Source of the DNA: Reichenbachiella agariperforans
Lineage (GTDB): Bacteria > Bacteroidota > Bacteroidia > Cytophagales > Cyclobacteriaceae
NCBI RefSeq assembly: GCF_900142205.1
Contig: NZ_FRAA01000008.1
Location: 124,001 to 188,000 of the forward strand
Length of the DNA stretch: 64,000 nt
Direction: 5' to 3'
Of this stretch, positions 29,086 through 36,878 are shown piece by piece (position 1 is the stretch's first letter; each line of letters opens with the position of its first letter). The notes beneath the pieces are model-generated. The model was not told where the DNA came from. It did no database searches and saw nothing but the letters and a program-made list of their open reading frames with translations. The position numbers and the translations under genes are program-made.

Positions 29086-31044
29086 TTATTTAGCTGATTC
29101 GTCTTTTGAATCGCCTTCTTCTTTCTTAGCAGCGGGCTTTTTAGCACCACCTTCCATTTGCTCTTTTAGAGCAGTCAAAGCAGCTAGATCACCTAAAGTA
29201 GATTTCTCAGACTCTGAGTTCAGCTTGCTGATCGCCTGTCCGCCTTGTCCACCTTTACCACCTTTTTTAGCTGGCTTAGCTGGAGCTTTCTCTACGATGT
29301 GATCGCTATATGTCCCTACGTGAGACAAAGCGATTCTTCTTTCATCCTTAGAGAAATCAATCACGACGAAATCTAGACTATCACCTACTGCTGGAGTAGA
29401 TCCATCTTCTTTCTTCAAGTTTCTAGTCGATGAGAATCCTTCCAATCCGTATGGTAGCTCTAGGATAGCTCCTTTGTCTATGATCGTATTGACCGTACAC
29501 TTGTGAGTTGTTCCTTTTGAGAATACAGTTTCGAAAGTATCCCATGGATTTTCTTCTAGTTGCTTGTGTCCTAGTGCCAATCTTCTGTTGTCTACGTCTA
29601 GCTCCAGTACTCTCACTTCTAGCTCTTCGTTTACACTGACAAACTCTGATGGGTGCTTGATCTTTTTTGTCCATGACAAATCAGATACGTGAACCAAACC
29701 GTCGATTCCTTCTTCTAGCTCGATGAATAATCCGAAGTTAGTCAAGTTTCTAACCACTCCTTTGTGATCAGTACCTACAGCATACTTCGTCAATACGTCT
29801 TGCTTAGTCCATGGATCTTCAGTGAGTTGCTTGATCCCTAGAGACATTTTTCTATCATCTCTATCGATAGTCAATACAACTGCTTCTAGCTCGTCACCGA
29901 TATTGATGAAATCCTGAGGATTTCTCAAATGCTGTGACCAAGACATCTCAGATACGTGAATTAGACCTTCAACACCTGGCTGAATTTCTAGGAACGCACC
30001 GTAATCAGCAACGTTTACAATCTTACCTTTCACCTTAGTACCGATCTCAACAGTAGCGTCTAGAGAATCCCATGGATGCTCTGACAACTGCTTCATACCG
30101 AGAGAAATTCTCTTCTTGTCATCGTCAAAATCAAGAACAACAACATTCACTTTAGCATCTAGATCCAATACTTCCTCTGGGTGATTAACTCTACCCCATG
30201 AGATATCTGTAATGTGAAGCAGACCATCTACACCACCCAAATCGATGAATACACCGAAGTTGGTCATGTTTTTGATTACTCCTTCTAGTACTTGACCTTT
30301 CTCTAGGTTCTCTAGGATTTGTGCTTTTTGCTTCTCTAGATCTTTCTCGATCAGGATTTTGTGAGATACTACTACGTTATCGTTCGTGTAGTTAATTTTC
30401 ACAACCTTCACTTCCATCTTCTTGTCAACGAAGATATCGAAATCTCTAATTGGCTTCACATCAATTTGTGAACCAGGTAGGAACGCTTCCACTCCGAAGA
30501 TATCGACGATCAAACCACCTTTGGTTCTTCTCTTGACCATACCGTCGATCACGAGATCTTGGTCGAAAGATTTTTGTATATTTTCCCAAGCACTTACGAT
30601 CTTCGCTTTTCTTCTAGAAAGAACGAGCTGACCGTTGTTATCTTCTTGCTCTTCAATGAATACTTCTACTTCATCACCTGCCTTCAAATCCGGCTGATCT
30701 CTGAATTCTGAAGCAGATACCAAACCATCAGATTTAAACCCGATGTTGATAATCACGTCTCTAGCAGTCATGCTAACGATCACACCTTTCACTACCTCTT
30801 TTTCTTCGATAGTATTCAGTGAATCACCGTATAGTGCTTCTAGATCTTCTTTTTGTGCTTTAGAGTAACCGTCACCGAAACCTTTTGGTTGGATATTATC
30901 CCAATCAAATTCTTCTTCTACGACTACTTTCTTTGCAGGCTTTTCAGCTGCTACTTCTTCTGTCGCTGTCTCAGCTACTGGAGTTGCCTCTGTTGCTTTT
31001 TCAGTTACTTCTTCTTTAGCAACCTCTTTTTCTTCTTGTGCCAT
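29086..31044 (-). CDS. rpsA: 30S ribosomal protein S1
   Basis: A 652-residue protein with six consecutive S1 RNA-binding domains (from about residue 75 to 590). The repeated signature is clear, e.g. GVFIDLGGVDGLLHITDISW, GAFLEIQPGVEGLIHVSEMSW and GLFIELEEGIDGLVHVSDLSW, each followed by RISLGMKQL/RKMSLGIKQL-type ends. A charged Ala/Glu-rich N-terminal extension (about 1-45) and a Lys/Ala/Gly-rich C-terminal tail are typical of Bacteroidota S1. S1 binds mRNA leaders on the 30S subunit; it is notable here because this phylum relies little on Shine-Dalgarno pairing. It ends at an intrinsic terminator. Confidence 0.97.
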   Translation of the reverse strand: MAQEEKEVAKEEVTEKATEATPVAETATEEVAAEKPAKKVVVEEEFDWDNIQPKGFGDGYSKAQKEDLEALYGDSLNTIEEKEVVKGVIVSMTARDVIINIGFKSDGLVSASEFRDQPDLKAGDEVEVFIEEQEDNNGQLVLSRRKAKIVSAWENIQKSFDQDLVIDGMVKRRTKGGLIVDIFGVEAFLPGSQIDVKPIRDFDIFVDKKMEVKVVKINYTNDNVVVSHKILIEKDLEKQKAQILENLEKGQVLEGVIKNMTNFGVFIDLGGVDGLLHITDISWGRVNHPEEVLDLDAKVNVVVLDFDDDKKRISLGMKQLSEHPWDSLDATVEIGTKVKGKIVNVADYGAFLEIQPGVEGLIHVSEMSWSQHLRNPQDFINIGDELEAVVLTIDRDDRKMSLGIKQLTEDPWTKQDVLTKYAVGTDHKGVVRNLTNFGLFIELEEGIDGLVHVSDLSWTKKIKHPSEFVSVNEELEVRVLELDVDNRRLALGHKQLEENPWDTFETVFSKGTTHKCTVNTIIDKGAILELPYGLEGFSSTRNLKKEDGSTPAVGDSLDFVVIDFSKDERRIALSHVGTYSDHIVEKAPAKPAKKGGKGGQGGQAISKLNSESEKSTLGDLAALTALKEQMEGGAKKPAAKKEEGDSKDESAK

Positions 31045-31461
31045 TATTACTGTGCCCTAGTTATACAATGCAATCACGGGCATGAGCGCATCATTATTTG
31101 TTACATATTCTGATTAGATCAGAACCCACCCACTTGAATGGAGCGCAAAGTTAAGTATTTAATCGTTAAACCCGAACTAATACACTAAGTTGTTGAAATC
31201 AGCCGCTTTCAACTGTGTTTTTTACCCCTGATTATTCAATAGGAAATAGAAATAGTGTTTAAATAAGTATTTTATAGTTGAAACAACAAACCAGGTTGAG
31301 CCGATAATAAAAATGATGAAATGAAATGGAGCGGGTACATGAACGTGTTAAGAAAGTAATTATTGCGATACCATATCCAATGGCATAAAATAAGAATCCT
31401 TTGATTCCTGTCCTAACTATTGGGGTATGATCACCTTTAGTAGCAATTAATTTTACACATT
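31045..31461. other. Non-coding region upstream of rpsA
   Basis: About 415 bp with no convincing reading frame. It should contain the rpsA promoter near its left end. One small hairpin, GTTGAAA / TTTCAAC (31192-31213), followed by TGTGTTTTTT, could terminate plus-strand transcription toward the island. Near the right end a CCTAAC (31412-31417) resembles an attC-like core beside the isochorismatase cassette, but is not convincing alone. Confidence 0.4.
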
Positions 31462-31471
31462 GTTGTGCTTA
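31462..31471. repeat. Outer inverted repeat of the isochorismatase cassette (3' side)
   Basis: GTTGTGCTTA here is the exact reverse complement of TAAGCACAAC at 32076-32085; with one mismatch the match extends to 14 bp. In gene-sense orientation the 3' copy reads TAAGCACAAC and the 5' copy GTTGTGCTTA, as do the R'' and R' arms of an integron gene cassette. Confidence 0.65.
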
Positions 31472-31488
31472 GTGTTTTCTTCGTTCTG

Positions 31489-32055
31489 CTAAATTTCAGA
31501 CATTAATTTCTTAAAATCCCAAACACTTGCAAATTCATCATTCAAATTAGCAAGAGTAGTCAAATGAATGGTTTCTGAATCATATTTTTCTCCGTTAATT
31601 CCAATTCTGTCAAATGTTGCAGTTGCATCGGAAATTAGATAAGTTTCGTATCCAAAATTACCAGCCATTCGTGTCGTTGTTGATACGCAATGATTAGTCG
31701 TTATTCCTACAATAACTAGAGTGTCAATATTTAATTTGTCTAATTGCTCTTTTAGGTCTGTTCCAATAAATGCACTATTAACCTCTTTTGTAATTATCGG
31801 TTCTTTCTCTAAGGGTATTACGTTTTCATTGAATTCAAATCCTTCATTAGATTGGTTTAACTTGGAATTCAGATTAGTTGAACTATGTCTTATATGAAAT
31901 ATTGGTAAATCTAATTCTCTCCATTTCTCCAAAATTTTAGCACAAACAAACTCTGCATTTTTATTGTTCCTGTTTCCTCCCCAATAATCTTCGTCCAAAA
32001 ATGCTTTTTGTACATCGATTAGTATTAGTGCAGGTTTTTTATCTCTTAATTTCAT
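31489..32055 (-). CDS. Isochorismatase-family cysteine hydrolase
   Basis: A 188-residue cytoplasmic hydrolase starting MKLRDKKPALILIDVQKAF at the ATG at 32053-32055. Catalytic Asp is in LIDVQKAF, Lys in PIITKEVNSAFIGTDL, and the nucleophile Cys in VGITTNHCVSTTTRMAGNFG, so the Asp-Lys-Cys triad is intact. Members hydrolyse isochorismate, nicotinamide or other amides; the substrate here is unknown. An in-frame ATG 66 bp upstream would place the start outside the flanking inverted repeat (32076-32085), which argues for the chosen start. It is AT-rich compared with the flanking operons and sits in an island between rpsA and the phosphonate genes, consistent with acquisition as a cassette. Confidence 0.88.
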   Translation of the reverse strand: MKLRDKKPALILIDVQKAFLDEDYWGGNRNNKNAEFVCAKILEKWRELDLPIFHIRHSSTNLNSKLNQSNEGFEFNENVIPLEKEPIITKEVNSAFIGTDLKEQLDKLNIDTLVIVGITTNHCVSTTTRMAGNFGYETYLISDATATFDRIGINGEKYDSETIHLTTLANLNDEFASVWDFKKLMSEI

Positions 32056-32075
32056 TATTCGGTCATTTTTTACAT

Positions 32076-32276
32076 TAAGCACAACGACACTGTATGAATC
32101 GTGCGTTTTGGTGAAGATCATGTTTCGGATTGAAAATAGCCAAATCTCTGATTTGGTCTATTACATTTTTTTTGTTCACAATAGACCAAATCGGAGATTT
32201 GGCGGGGCTTCCAGAATGCAGAAAACTCCCGTCTAGCATTGCCCACGCATGATTTCATCACAGAATGTTGGCATTA
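32076..32276 (-). other. attC-like recombination site between two cassettes
   Basis: Read on the minus strand: R'' TAATGCCAAC, an 8-nt spacer, L'' ATGAAATCATGCGT (plus 32245-32258), a central region, L' pairing as ATGAATCGTGCGT (plus 32094-32106), an 8-nt spacer, then R' GTTGTGCTTA. L'' and L' pair over 13 positions with one extra unpaired A in L'' and one mismatch or wobble. The two spacers are equal. This order, the AAC/GTT ends and the extrahelical base are the known hallmarks of integron attC sites. The central region holds a long hairpin (arms 32139-32162 and 32180-32203). Identification as attC is inferred from structure only. Confidence 0.6.
32139..32203. repeat. 24-bp inverted repeat, each arm itself palindromic
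   Basis: Arms 32139-32162 and 32180-32203 are reverse complements with one mismatch, separated by 17 nt rich in T. Each arm contains its own palindrome (CCAAATC-NNN-GATTTGG), so either one long cruciform or two small hairpins can form. The right copy is followed by CGGGGCTT. A differently sequenced palindrome in the same position of the second island (52788-52806) is followed by GGGCTAT. Confidence 0.8.
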
Positions 32277-33592
32277 GTTTTTAGTTCCACTCTGAATTTT
32301 TCCAACAGACTCTTAATTAGCAACTCTCTTATATTGCCTAGGTCTTGAGATTCATCCTCGTCAAGTTTGGACAAAGCCATTTTGCAAAATGCTTTAAAAA
32401 AGGGATCTGAAAAAGAGTAGGTTCCAGCGTTCTCATCGAGTCTCAATATTTCATTGCCTTCACTGGAGATTAACTTTTTCAAATATGTTGTGCAATTTCC
32501 CTGCGGATAATCTCTGGTGGTTTCTTGAATTTTTGAAAGTATTTCATTGTGAGTTACGTTCTCCTTATTAAGTTCAATTATTGCATTTAATATGAAGTGA
32601 ACGTTTTTAAATTTCCTTTCACGTTGTTTTAAAACATTATCTAATTTTTGTTGAAACGTATCTGCTTTATCCTTAACATAATCCTCTATGGAAGTATTTA
32701 TTACCGATTCAGATATGTCTTGATTGAATCTACGAGTTTTATCAATACCTGATGAATCACAATGATTATATGCTAAAATATGACATATAGAGCCTAATGA
32801 ATTTGAATAACTTATTGTTTGATTGATCAGTTTGTTTGTGAATGTAATATTTAGAAGTCTAGATCCATTTAGAAGTATTTCTTTAAGTTCTTCATCATCA
32901 AGAAGTGGGACTAATGTTTCTGATAACCGAGGTTTTAATTCATCGTTATAGTTTACTACTTCTCTAGGTGAATTCACTGCGCCTATTGCAATTATCTTAA
33001 CTTTTGGATATTCATCTGAAATATCCACAAAGGCTTTCATTACCTCTGCTAATTTTTTCTTTTCTTCATCGCTAACTTTATGGAAGTCATCAATTAGCCA
33101 TACGCAATTAGCCGCTCCAAGAAACTCTGCAAGCTTTTCATAAGTTAATTGAACAGGAAGAACTCTTTGAAACTCAGTTGATGTTTCAGTTGAAAACTCA
33201 GATTGCAGAGAAGATTCAATTCCTGAATACGTTGCTTTTAGTGAAGATGATATTTTCGTGGAAAATTTGTGCGATTTTTTTGAGGTATAAAACGGGTTTA
33301 ATTTATCAAATGCGTTTATTATCAGCTCTTCTAAAGTACTTGTGGAAATGCAGCTCGTTTTAATGAAATTTCTCTCTGATCTATTTAAAGCCCTTCTTAT
33401 TAGAGTAGTTTTTCCACTTCCAGAATGTCCATATACAATAAGCTGAGTACCAACAATTTTCAGTGCCTTATCTACTTTTCGTTCCAATTCTGGACGATTT
33501 ATATAGTTGATTTTAGCTGCATTAGAAGGAGTGAAAACAGATTCAAGTGAATATCGGTTGATCCCTAAAAAATTAAGCAAGGATTTTATCAT
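32258..33592 (-). CDS. Stand-alone AAA/STAND-type ATPase
   Basis: A 444-residue protein of unknown function. Walker A is YGHSGSGKTTLIRRAL (about residue 54), Walker B VWLIDDFHK (about residue 167), and a sensor segment IIAIGAVNSPREVV follows. The C-terminal half is helical and probably a winged-helix-like region. The N-terminal 20 residues (MIKSLLNFLGINRYSLESVF) are not a signal peptide. No effector domain is fused. The last codons run into the flanking repeat TAATGCCAAC, so the ORF ends inside the attC-like element. It is followed by the isochorismatase cassette. ATPases like this occur in regulators and in anti-phage systems; no partner gene is visible, so no function is claimed. Confidence 0.8.
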   Translation of the reverse strand: MIKSLLNFLGINRYSLESVFTPSNAAKINYINRPELERKVDKALKIVGTQLIVYGHSGSGKTTLIRRALNRSERNFIKTSCISTSTLEELIINAFDKLNPFYTSKKSHKFSTKISSSLKATYSGIESSLQSEFSTETSTEFQRVLPVQLTYEKLAEFLGAANCVWLIDDFHKVSDEEKKKLAEVMKAFVDISDEYPKVKIIAIGAVNSPREVVNYNDELKPRLSETLVPLLDDEELKEILLNGSRLLNITFTNKLINQTISYSNSLGSICHILAYNHCDSSGIDKTRRFNQDISESVINTSIEDYVKDKADTFQQKLDNVLKQRERKFKNVHFILNAIIELNKENVTHNEILSKIQETTRDYPQGNCTTYLKKLISSEGNEILRLDENAGTYSFSDPFFKAFCKMALSKLDEDESQDLGNIRELLIKSLLEKFRVELKTNANIL

Positions 33593-33606
33593 GGTTAAGT
33601 TTTAAT

Positions 33607-33616
33607 TAATGCCAAC
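33607..33616. repeat. Outer inverted repeat of the AAA ATPase cassette (5' side)
   Basis: TAATGCCAAC at 33607-33616 is the exact reverse complement of GTTGGCATTA at 32267-32276 (11 bp with the next outer base). The pair encloses the AAA ATPase gene. A small hairpin (AAACAC... / GGTGTTT, about 33626-33646) lies just outside. Confidence 0.65.
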
Positions 33617-33709
33617 AATTCAATAAACACACCTTTGTGGTGTTTACTTCGGTTGTATCAGAGCGAATCTAATGGATTTTTGATATCTCGCAAACTTGAG
33701 GTGGCTACA

Positions 33710-33925
33710 CTAGGTATACATTTGGGTGGTTTCTAGAGAGTTGTGTCCCAATAATGTTTGAATAGTGCGTAAATCTATGCCTGCTTCTAACAGATGTGTT
33801 GCAAAACTGTGACGCAGCATATGTGGTGTAACGACCTTTAATATTTTTGCATTTCTTGCAGCGACTTTTATAATTTTAGCCAGGCTAGTAGCGCTGTATT
33901 GAATAGACAACAATCTCAAAAACAC
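33710..33925 (-). pseudogene. Tyrosine recombinase C-terminal fragment
   Basis: A 71-codon remnant with only the catalytic end of a phage/Xer-type integrase: [17 protein letters not shown] (HxxR box), [20 protein letters not shown] (second His and Tyr). The frame is closed by TGA a few codons before the first recognisable residues, and the N-terminal arm-binding and core parts are missing. The usual H-V/L tail after MYT is replaced by a stop codon. It lies upstream of the AAA ATPase cassette on the same strand. It could be the relic of the recombinase that assembled this island; IntI and XerC/D origins cannot be told apart from this piece. Confidence 0.85.
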
Positions 33926-34063
33926 CTGATTTCAGATTCTAATCCACGCAAATAGTGCATTAATATTTTCTTAGGAAGTACCCATAGGATACCTAAAAAC
34001 CCCTCCAATATCTATCGATTATGAGGTACCAAAAAAAGCCTGTTTTTGTCTTTTCAAAAACCC

Positions 34064-34302
34064 GTGCAGGTTCGGCTCAAAGTCTGCACGGGTTTGACCT
34101 AAAGTCTGCGCAGATTCGGAGCAAAGTCTGCGCGGGTTTGATCTAAAGTCTGCGCGGATTTCTAGCAATGATGCGCGGGTTTTCTGGCAAACCTGTACAG
34201 GTTTAGCATAAAGTCACAGCAGGTTTGTGGCAAAGTATCAGTAGGTTTTTGGTAAAGCTTCGGTAGGTTTGGAGCAAAGTCTGCGCAGACTTTTTGAACA
34301 AG
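34064..34302. repeat. Array of about eleven degenerate 22-bp tandem repeats
   Basis: Units of 22 bp start at 34064, 34086, 34108, 34130, 34152 (21 bp), 34173, 34195, 34217, 34239 and 34261, with a partial unit at 34283. The approximate consensus is gcgcgGGTTTggagcAAAGTCT. The left five units are most alike and GC-rich; later ones decay (e.g. cagtaggtttttggtaaagctt). Neighbouring units can form hairpins, e.g. CCCGTGCAG / CTGCACGGG at the left end. The period is not a multiple of three, so it is non-coding. There are no unique spacers, so it is not CRISPR. It separates the recombinase relic from the end of the phosphonate operon. Confidence 0.85.
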
Positions 34303-34429
34303 TACATTTTATGCCTCTAGAAGACCTGAGGGGCAGTTTATTGACTTGCCTTTGGTACAAGATTCATAGAAGCAAAACAGCACTCAAACCAGACAATATC
34401 CCCACTTGAATCCCCAAGAATCCAGTCCC

Positions 34430-35590
34430 TTATTCTCCAAAAATCCTCCGAATACTCTCCTCGGCGAATCCTGCGCTACCTGTCATGCCCTTGCCTCCTA
34501 TCCCGGTGACAATGTGGATGTGCTGGTCAATGGTATGCTCGAAAACATCCTTGTTTTTGCACTGGCTGTAAACCCCAAACCAGGTGCGCTGCAGCTCCCA
34601 AGATTCTAGGTCGAAGATTTCCTTGGCTAACCGGATCATGTACGCATTCATCTCCTGATTGATATCGAAACCCAAGGCATCTGCTTGGGCGGCATCTGCA
34701 TATTCGTGGGAATCACCGATGATGACACTGCCATCCATCGCTTGCTTGAATAGGATGTGAATCCCCCATTCTTTGTGTTTGGACTGTGGGTCTTCTTTGG
34801 CCTTGATTGCTGCGTAGGAGTTGCATTCGCTAAAACTCTCATAACGTCGGATGCTCAGTCCTGTCAGCACAGAGCCAGGTATGAACTGATTCCTTTGCGG
34901 TACTGTCTGCATCATCTGCAGCTTGGTCACTTCGAGATCGCTCTCCTGGTAGAGTTTTGGATACAGATTTTTGAAATCACTGCCCGTGCATACGACGACC
35001 TTTTCGGACATGAATACTTCGCCTGAATTGCAAAATACCCACTGGTTGTCACTGGCAGACTCAATCTCTGTCACACAGCGGTTCGAGAGATACTGCAAAC
35101 CGTACTGCTCGATCAAGTAGGCTCTGATCTGATGTACCGCCACTCTCGGCTCTACGGTCACCTCATCTGGAAAAAACAAGCCTCCCTTCACATAGTCCGC
35201 TTTCAAACCCTGATAAGTCTCTAGACATTCGGTAGGGGATTTCAACTGTGAAGCATATCCATTGACCTGATTGATCTGATGCAGTTCGTGGATCAGTGTC
35301 ATTTCTTCCTCGTCTGAGGCAATGTAGATCGAGCCGTTTTGACGAATCGATATATCTGTCTTAGCCTGTATGTCTTTGTATATCTCTAGACTCCTGCGTC
35401 CATATTTTTGCCATTTGGCATCCATACCCGAGGGGACGACCTGTCCGAAGTTTCGCACGGTGGCACTCATCGGTTCATGGTCTCGCTCGATCATCGCGAC
35501 GGACCTGCCTGCCATCAGTGCATGGTAGGCATGAAAGGTACCCAAGATACCGCCACCCACTACGATCAAATCATATTTCATTGTACTCAT
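34430..35590 (-). CDS. TIGR03364-family FAD-dependent oxidoreductase (aminophosphonate oxidase)
   Basis: A 386-residue DAO-fold flavoprotein. The N-terminal Rossmann motif is VVGGGILGTFHAYHAL with ERDHEP after the second strand. The segments VRNFGQVVPSGM, VTVEPRVAVHQIRAYL and the C-terminal THxVTGIGGKGMTGSAG-like region (seen as VTGIGGKGMTGSAGFAEES) fit TIGR03364. Members occur beside phosphonatase-like hydrolases, and enzymes of this kind are reported to oxidise N-methyl-AEP or AEP to phosphonoacetaldehyde, replacing the PhnW transaminase. No phnW is visible in this locus, which fits. It is the last gene of the operon, one base after the MFS gene. Exact substrate is inferred. Confidence 0.85.
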   Translation of the reverse strand: MSTMKYDLIVVGGGILGTFHAYHALMAGRSVAMIERDHEPMSATVRNFGQVVPSGMDAKWQKYGRRSLEIYKDIQAKTDISIRQNGSIYIASDEEEMTLIHELHQINQVNGYASQLKSPTECLETYQGLKADYVKGGLFFPDEVTVEPRVAVHQIRAYLIEQYGLQYLSNRCVTEIESASDNQWVFCNSGEVFMSEKVVVCTGSDFKNLYPKLYQESDLEVTKLQMMQTVPQRNQFIPGSVLTGLSIRRYESFSECNSYAAIKAKEDPQSKHKEWGIHILFKQAMDGSVIIGDSHEYADAAQADALGFDINQEMNAYMIRLAKEIFDLESWELQRTWFGVYSQCKNKDVFEHTIDQHIHIVTGIGGKGMTGSAGFAEESIRRIFGE

Positions 35591-35591
35591 C

Positions 35592-36875
35592 TCAATTCGC
35601 TATTCTAATCTTTCGCAACAAATAAACTACCGTAAAGCCCGTCATCACGATCCCTATCACGGCCACCACATAGGCGGACTGGACGATAAAGTCCAACCAA
35701 TCCACATTGGGTGAATAAAAATTCTTAAACAACAACACTCCCACACTGCCTAGGTAGCCAAAAGCATCCGCGATGTACATCAAAAAACCTATGTTAGCAC
35801 CAGAGATTTTGAAGACCGGGATGACCCGCTCAAACACAAAGCAGTTGAACGGTATATAGGCCAAATACACGCCTGTCATGATCATAATCACCCACAGCGA
35901 ACCAGATACCACTTTTTGTTCCATCCCAAAAGTGCTCAGTGCAATCGTGACATAGCCCACCAATATGATCAACTGTATGGCCAACAGTGCCTTGAAGTTG
36001 TCCCTGATCAGGAAAATCGAACTCATCACGATCAGTACAATGATGGTGGAAGGTATCGACGTACTCAAGTAGATCGACGGCTCCTCCGCAAAGCCCAAAG
36101 CCAGCCAAATATCGGAAGCGTAATTGCTGCGCAGGTCTCTAAAGATGGTGAGCATCATGTAGCTCAGTACCATGACCAGCATCAATCCTCCGATACTTTT
36201 GAGGCTTGTACGGCGACTTGCGGCATCCATGGGGACACGTGCCATCCGCTCCGCTTTGTCCTCCTCTGTCGGTTCGGGCATTTTGTTGAGCAAATAAACC
36301 GAGACCAACAGTGGCACGGTGAATATCAGCCCAACAATGTAGGGCATGTGGTACTCCGATACACTGAGGTTGATGATGAGCCATTGTGCGACGGACTTGC
36401 AGAGATTGGATGCCATGATGAAACTGATCGACAGGATCGCACCCAATATCTCCGTACTAGACCTACCCTCGAGGTAACTAAACACGATACCCCAGATCAT
36501 ACCCAAGGGCAGACCATTGAGGAAAAGACACCAGAAGTTATAGGGAGCTGGGATGAACGCAAACAGTACCAAGGCCAACTCTGCAAAACCAATCAGCGCC
36601 AAGATCAACCAAGCCCGCTGGCTCTTCTTTAGTTCAGAAATGAACTTGATCCCTATGAACTTCGAGAACATATACCCCAGTGCCTGAGCGATGATCAGCA
36701 GACTCTTGAACTCCAACCCCAGATAGGTAACATCCGCAAATACACCCACAGAAAAAGCCTTTCGAAAAGCATACATGCATGAATAAGTCGAAAATGCCAC
36801 CAAACCCATAGAGATCACGAGGAACCAAGCGTTTTTGGATTTTTGGGAGAAAGCAGCAGGCAAGGTCACATCCAT
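35592..36875 (-). CDS. DUF5690-family MFS transporter
   Basis: A 427-residue inner-membrane protein with about 12 hydrophobic helices and an MFS-like duplicated layout. The N-terminal segment STYSCMYAFRKAFSVGVF and the cytoplasmic loop around PEPTEEDKAERMARVP are seen between the halves. The family (DUF5690) resembles organophosphate:phosphate antiporters of the major facilitator superfamily. It is placed between the phosphonatase-like hydrolase (3 bp) and the FAD oxidoreductase (1 bp), so it probably carries the small phosphonate, or a related organophosphate, from periplasm to cytoplasm. No ABC-type phosphonate transporter (PhnCDE) is visible, so this is the only candidate importer here. 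Confidence 0.82.
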   Translation of the reverse strand: MDVTLPAAFSQKSKNAWFLVISMGLVAFSTYSCMYAFRKAFSVGVFADVTYLGLEFKSLLIIAQALGYMFSKFIGIKFISELKKSQRAWLILALIGFAELALVLFAFIPAPYNFWCLFLNGLPLGMIWGIVFSYLEGRSSTEILGAILSISFIMASNLCKSVAQWLIINLSVSEYHMPYIVGLIFTVPLLVSVYLLNKMPEPTEEDKAERMARVPMDAASRRTSLKSIGGLMLVMVLSYMMLTIFRDLRSNYASDIWLALGFAEEPSIYLSTSIPSTIIVLIVMSSIFLIRDNFKALLAIQLIILVGYVTIALSTFGMEQKVVSGSLWVIMIMTGVYLAYIPFNCFVFERVIPVFKISGANIGFLMYIADAFGYLGSVGVLLFKNFYSPNVDWLDFIVQSAYVVAVIGIVMTGFTVVYLLRKIRIAN

Positions 36876-36878
36876 GTC

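Noticed and set aside
34064-34302. CRISPR array
   Set aside because: Units are contiguous with no unique spacers, the unit is only 22 bp, and no cas gene is present.
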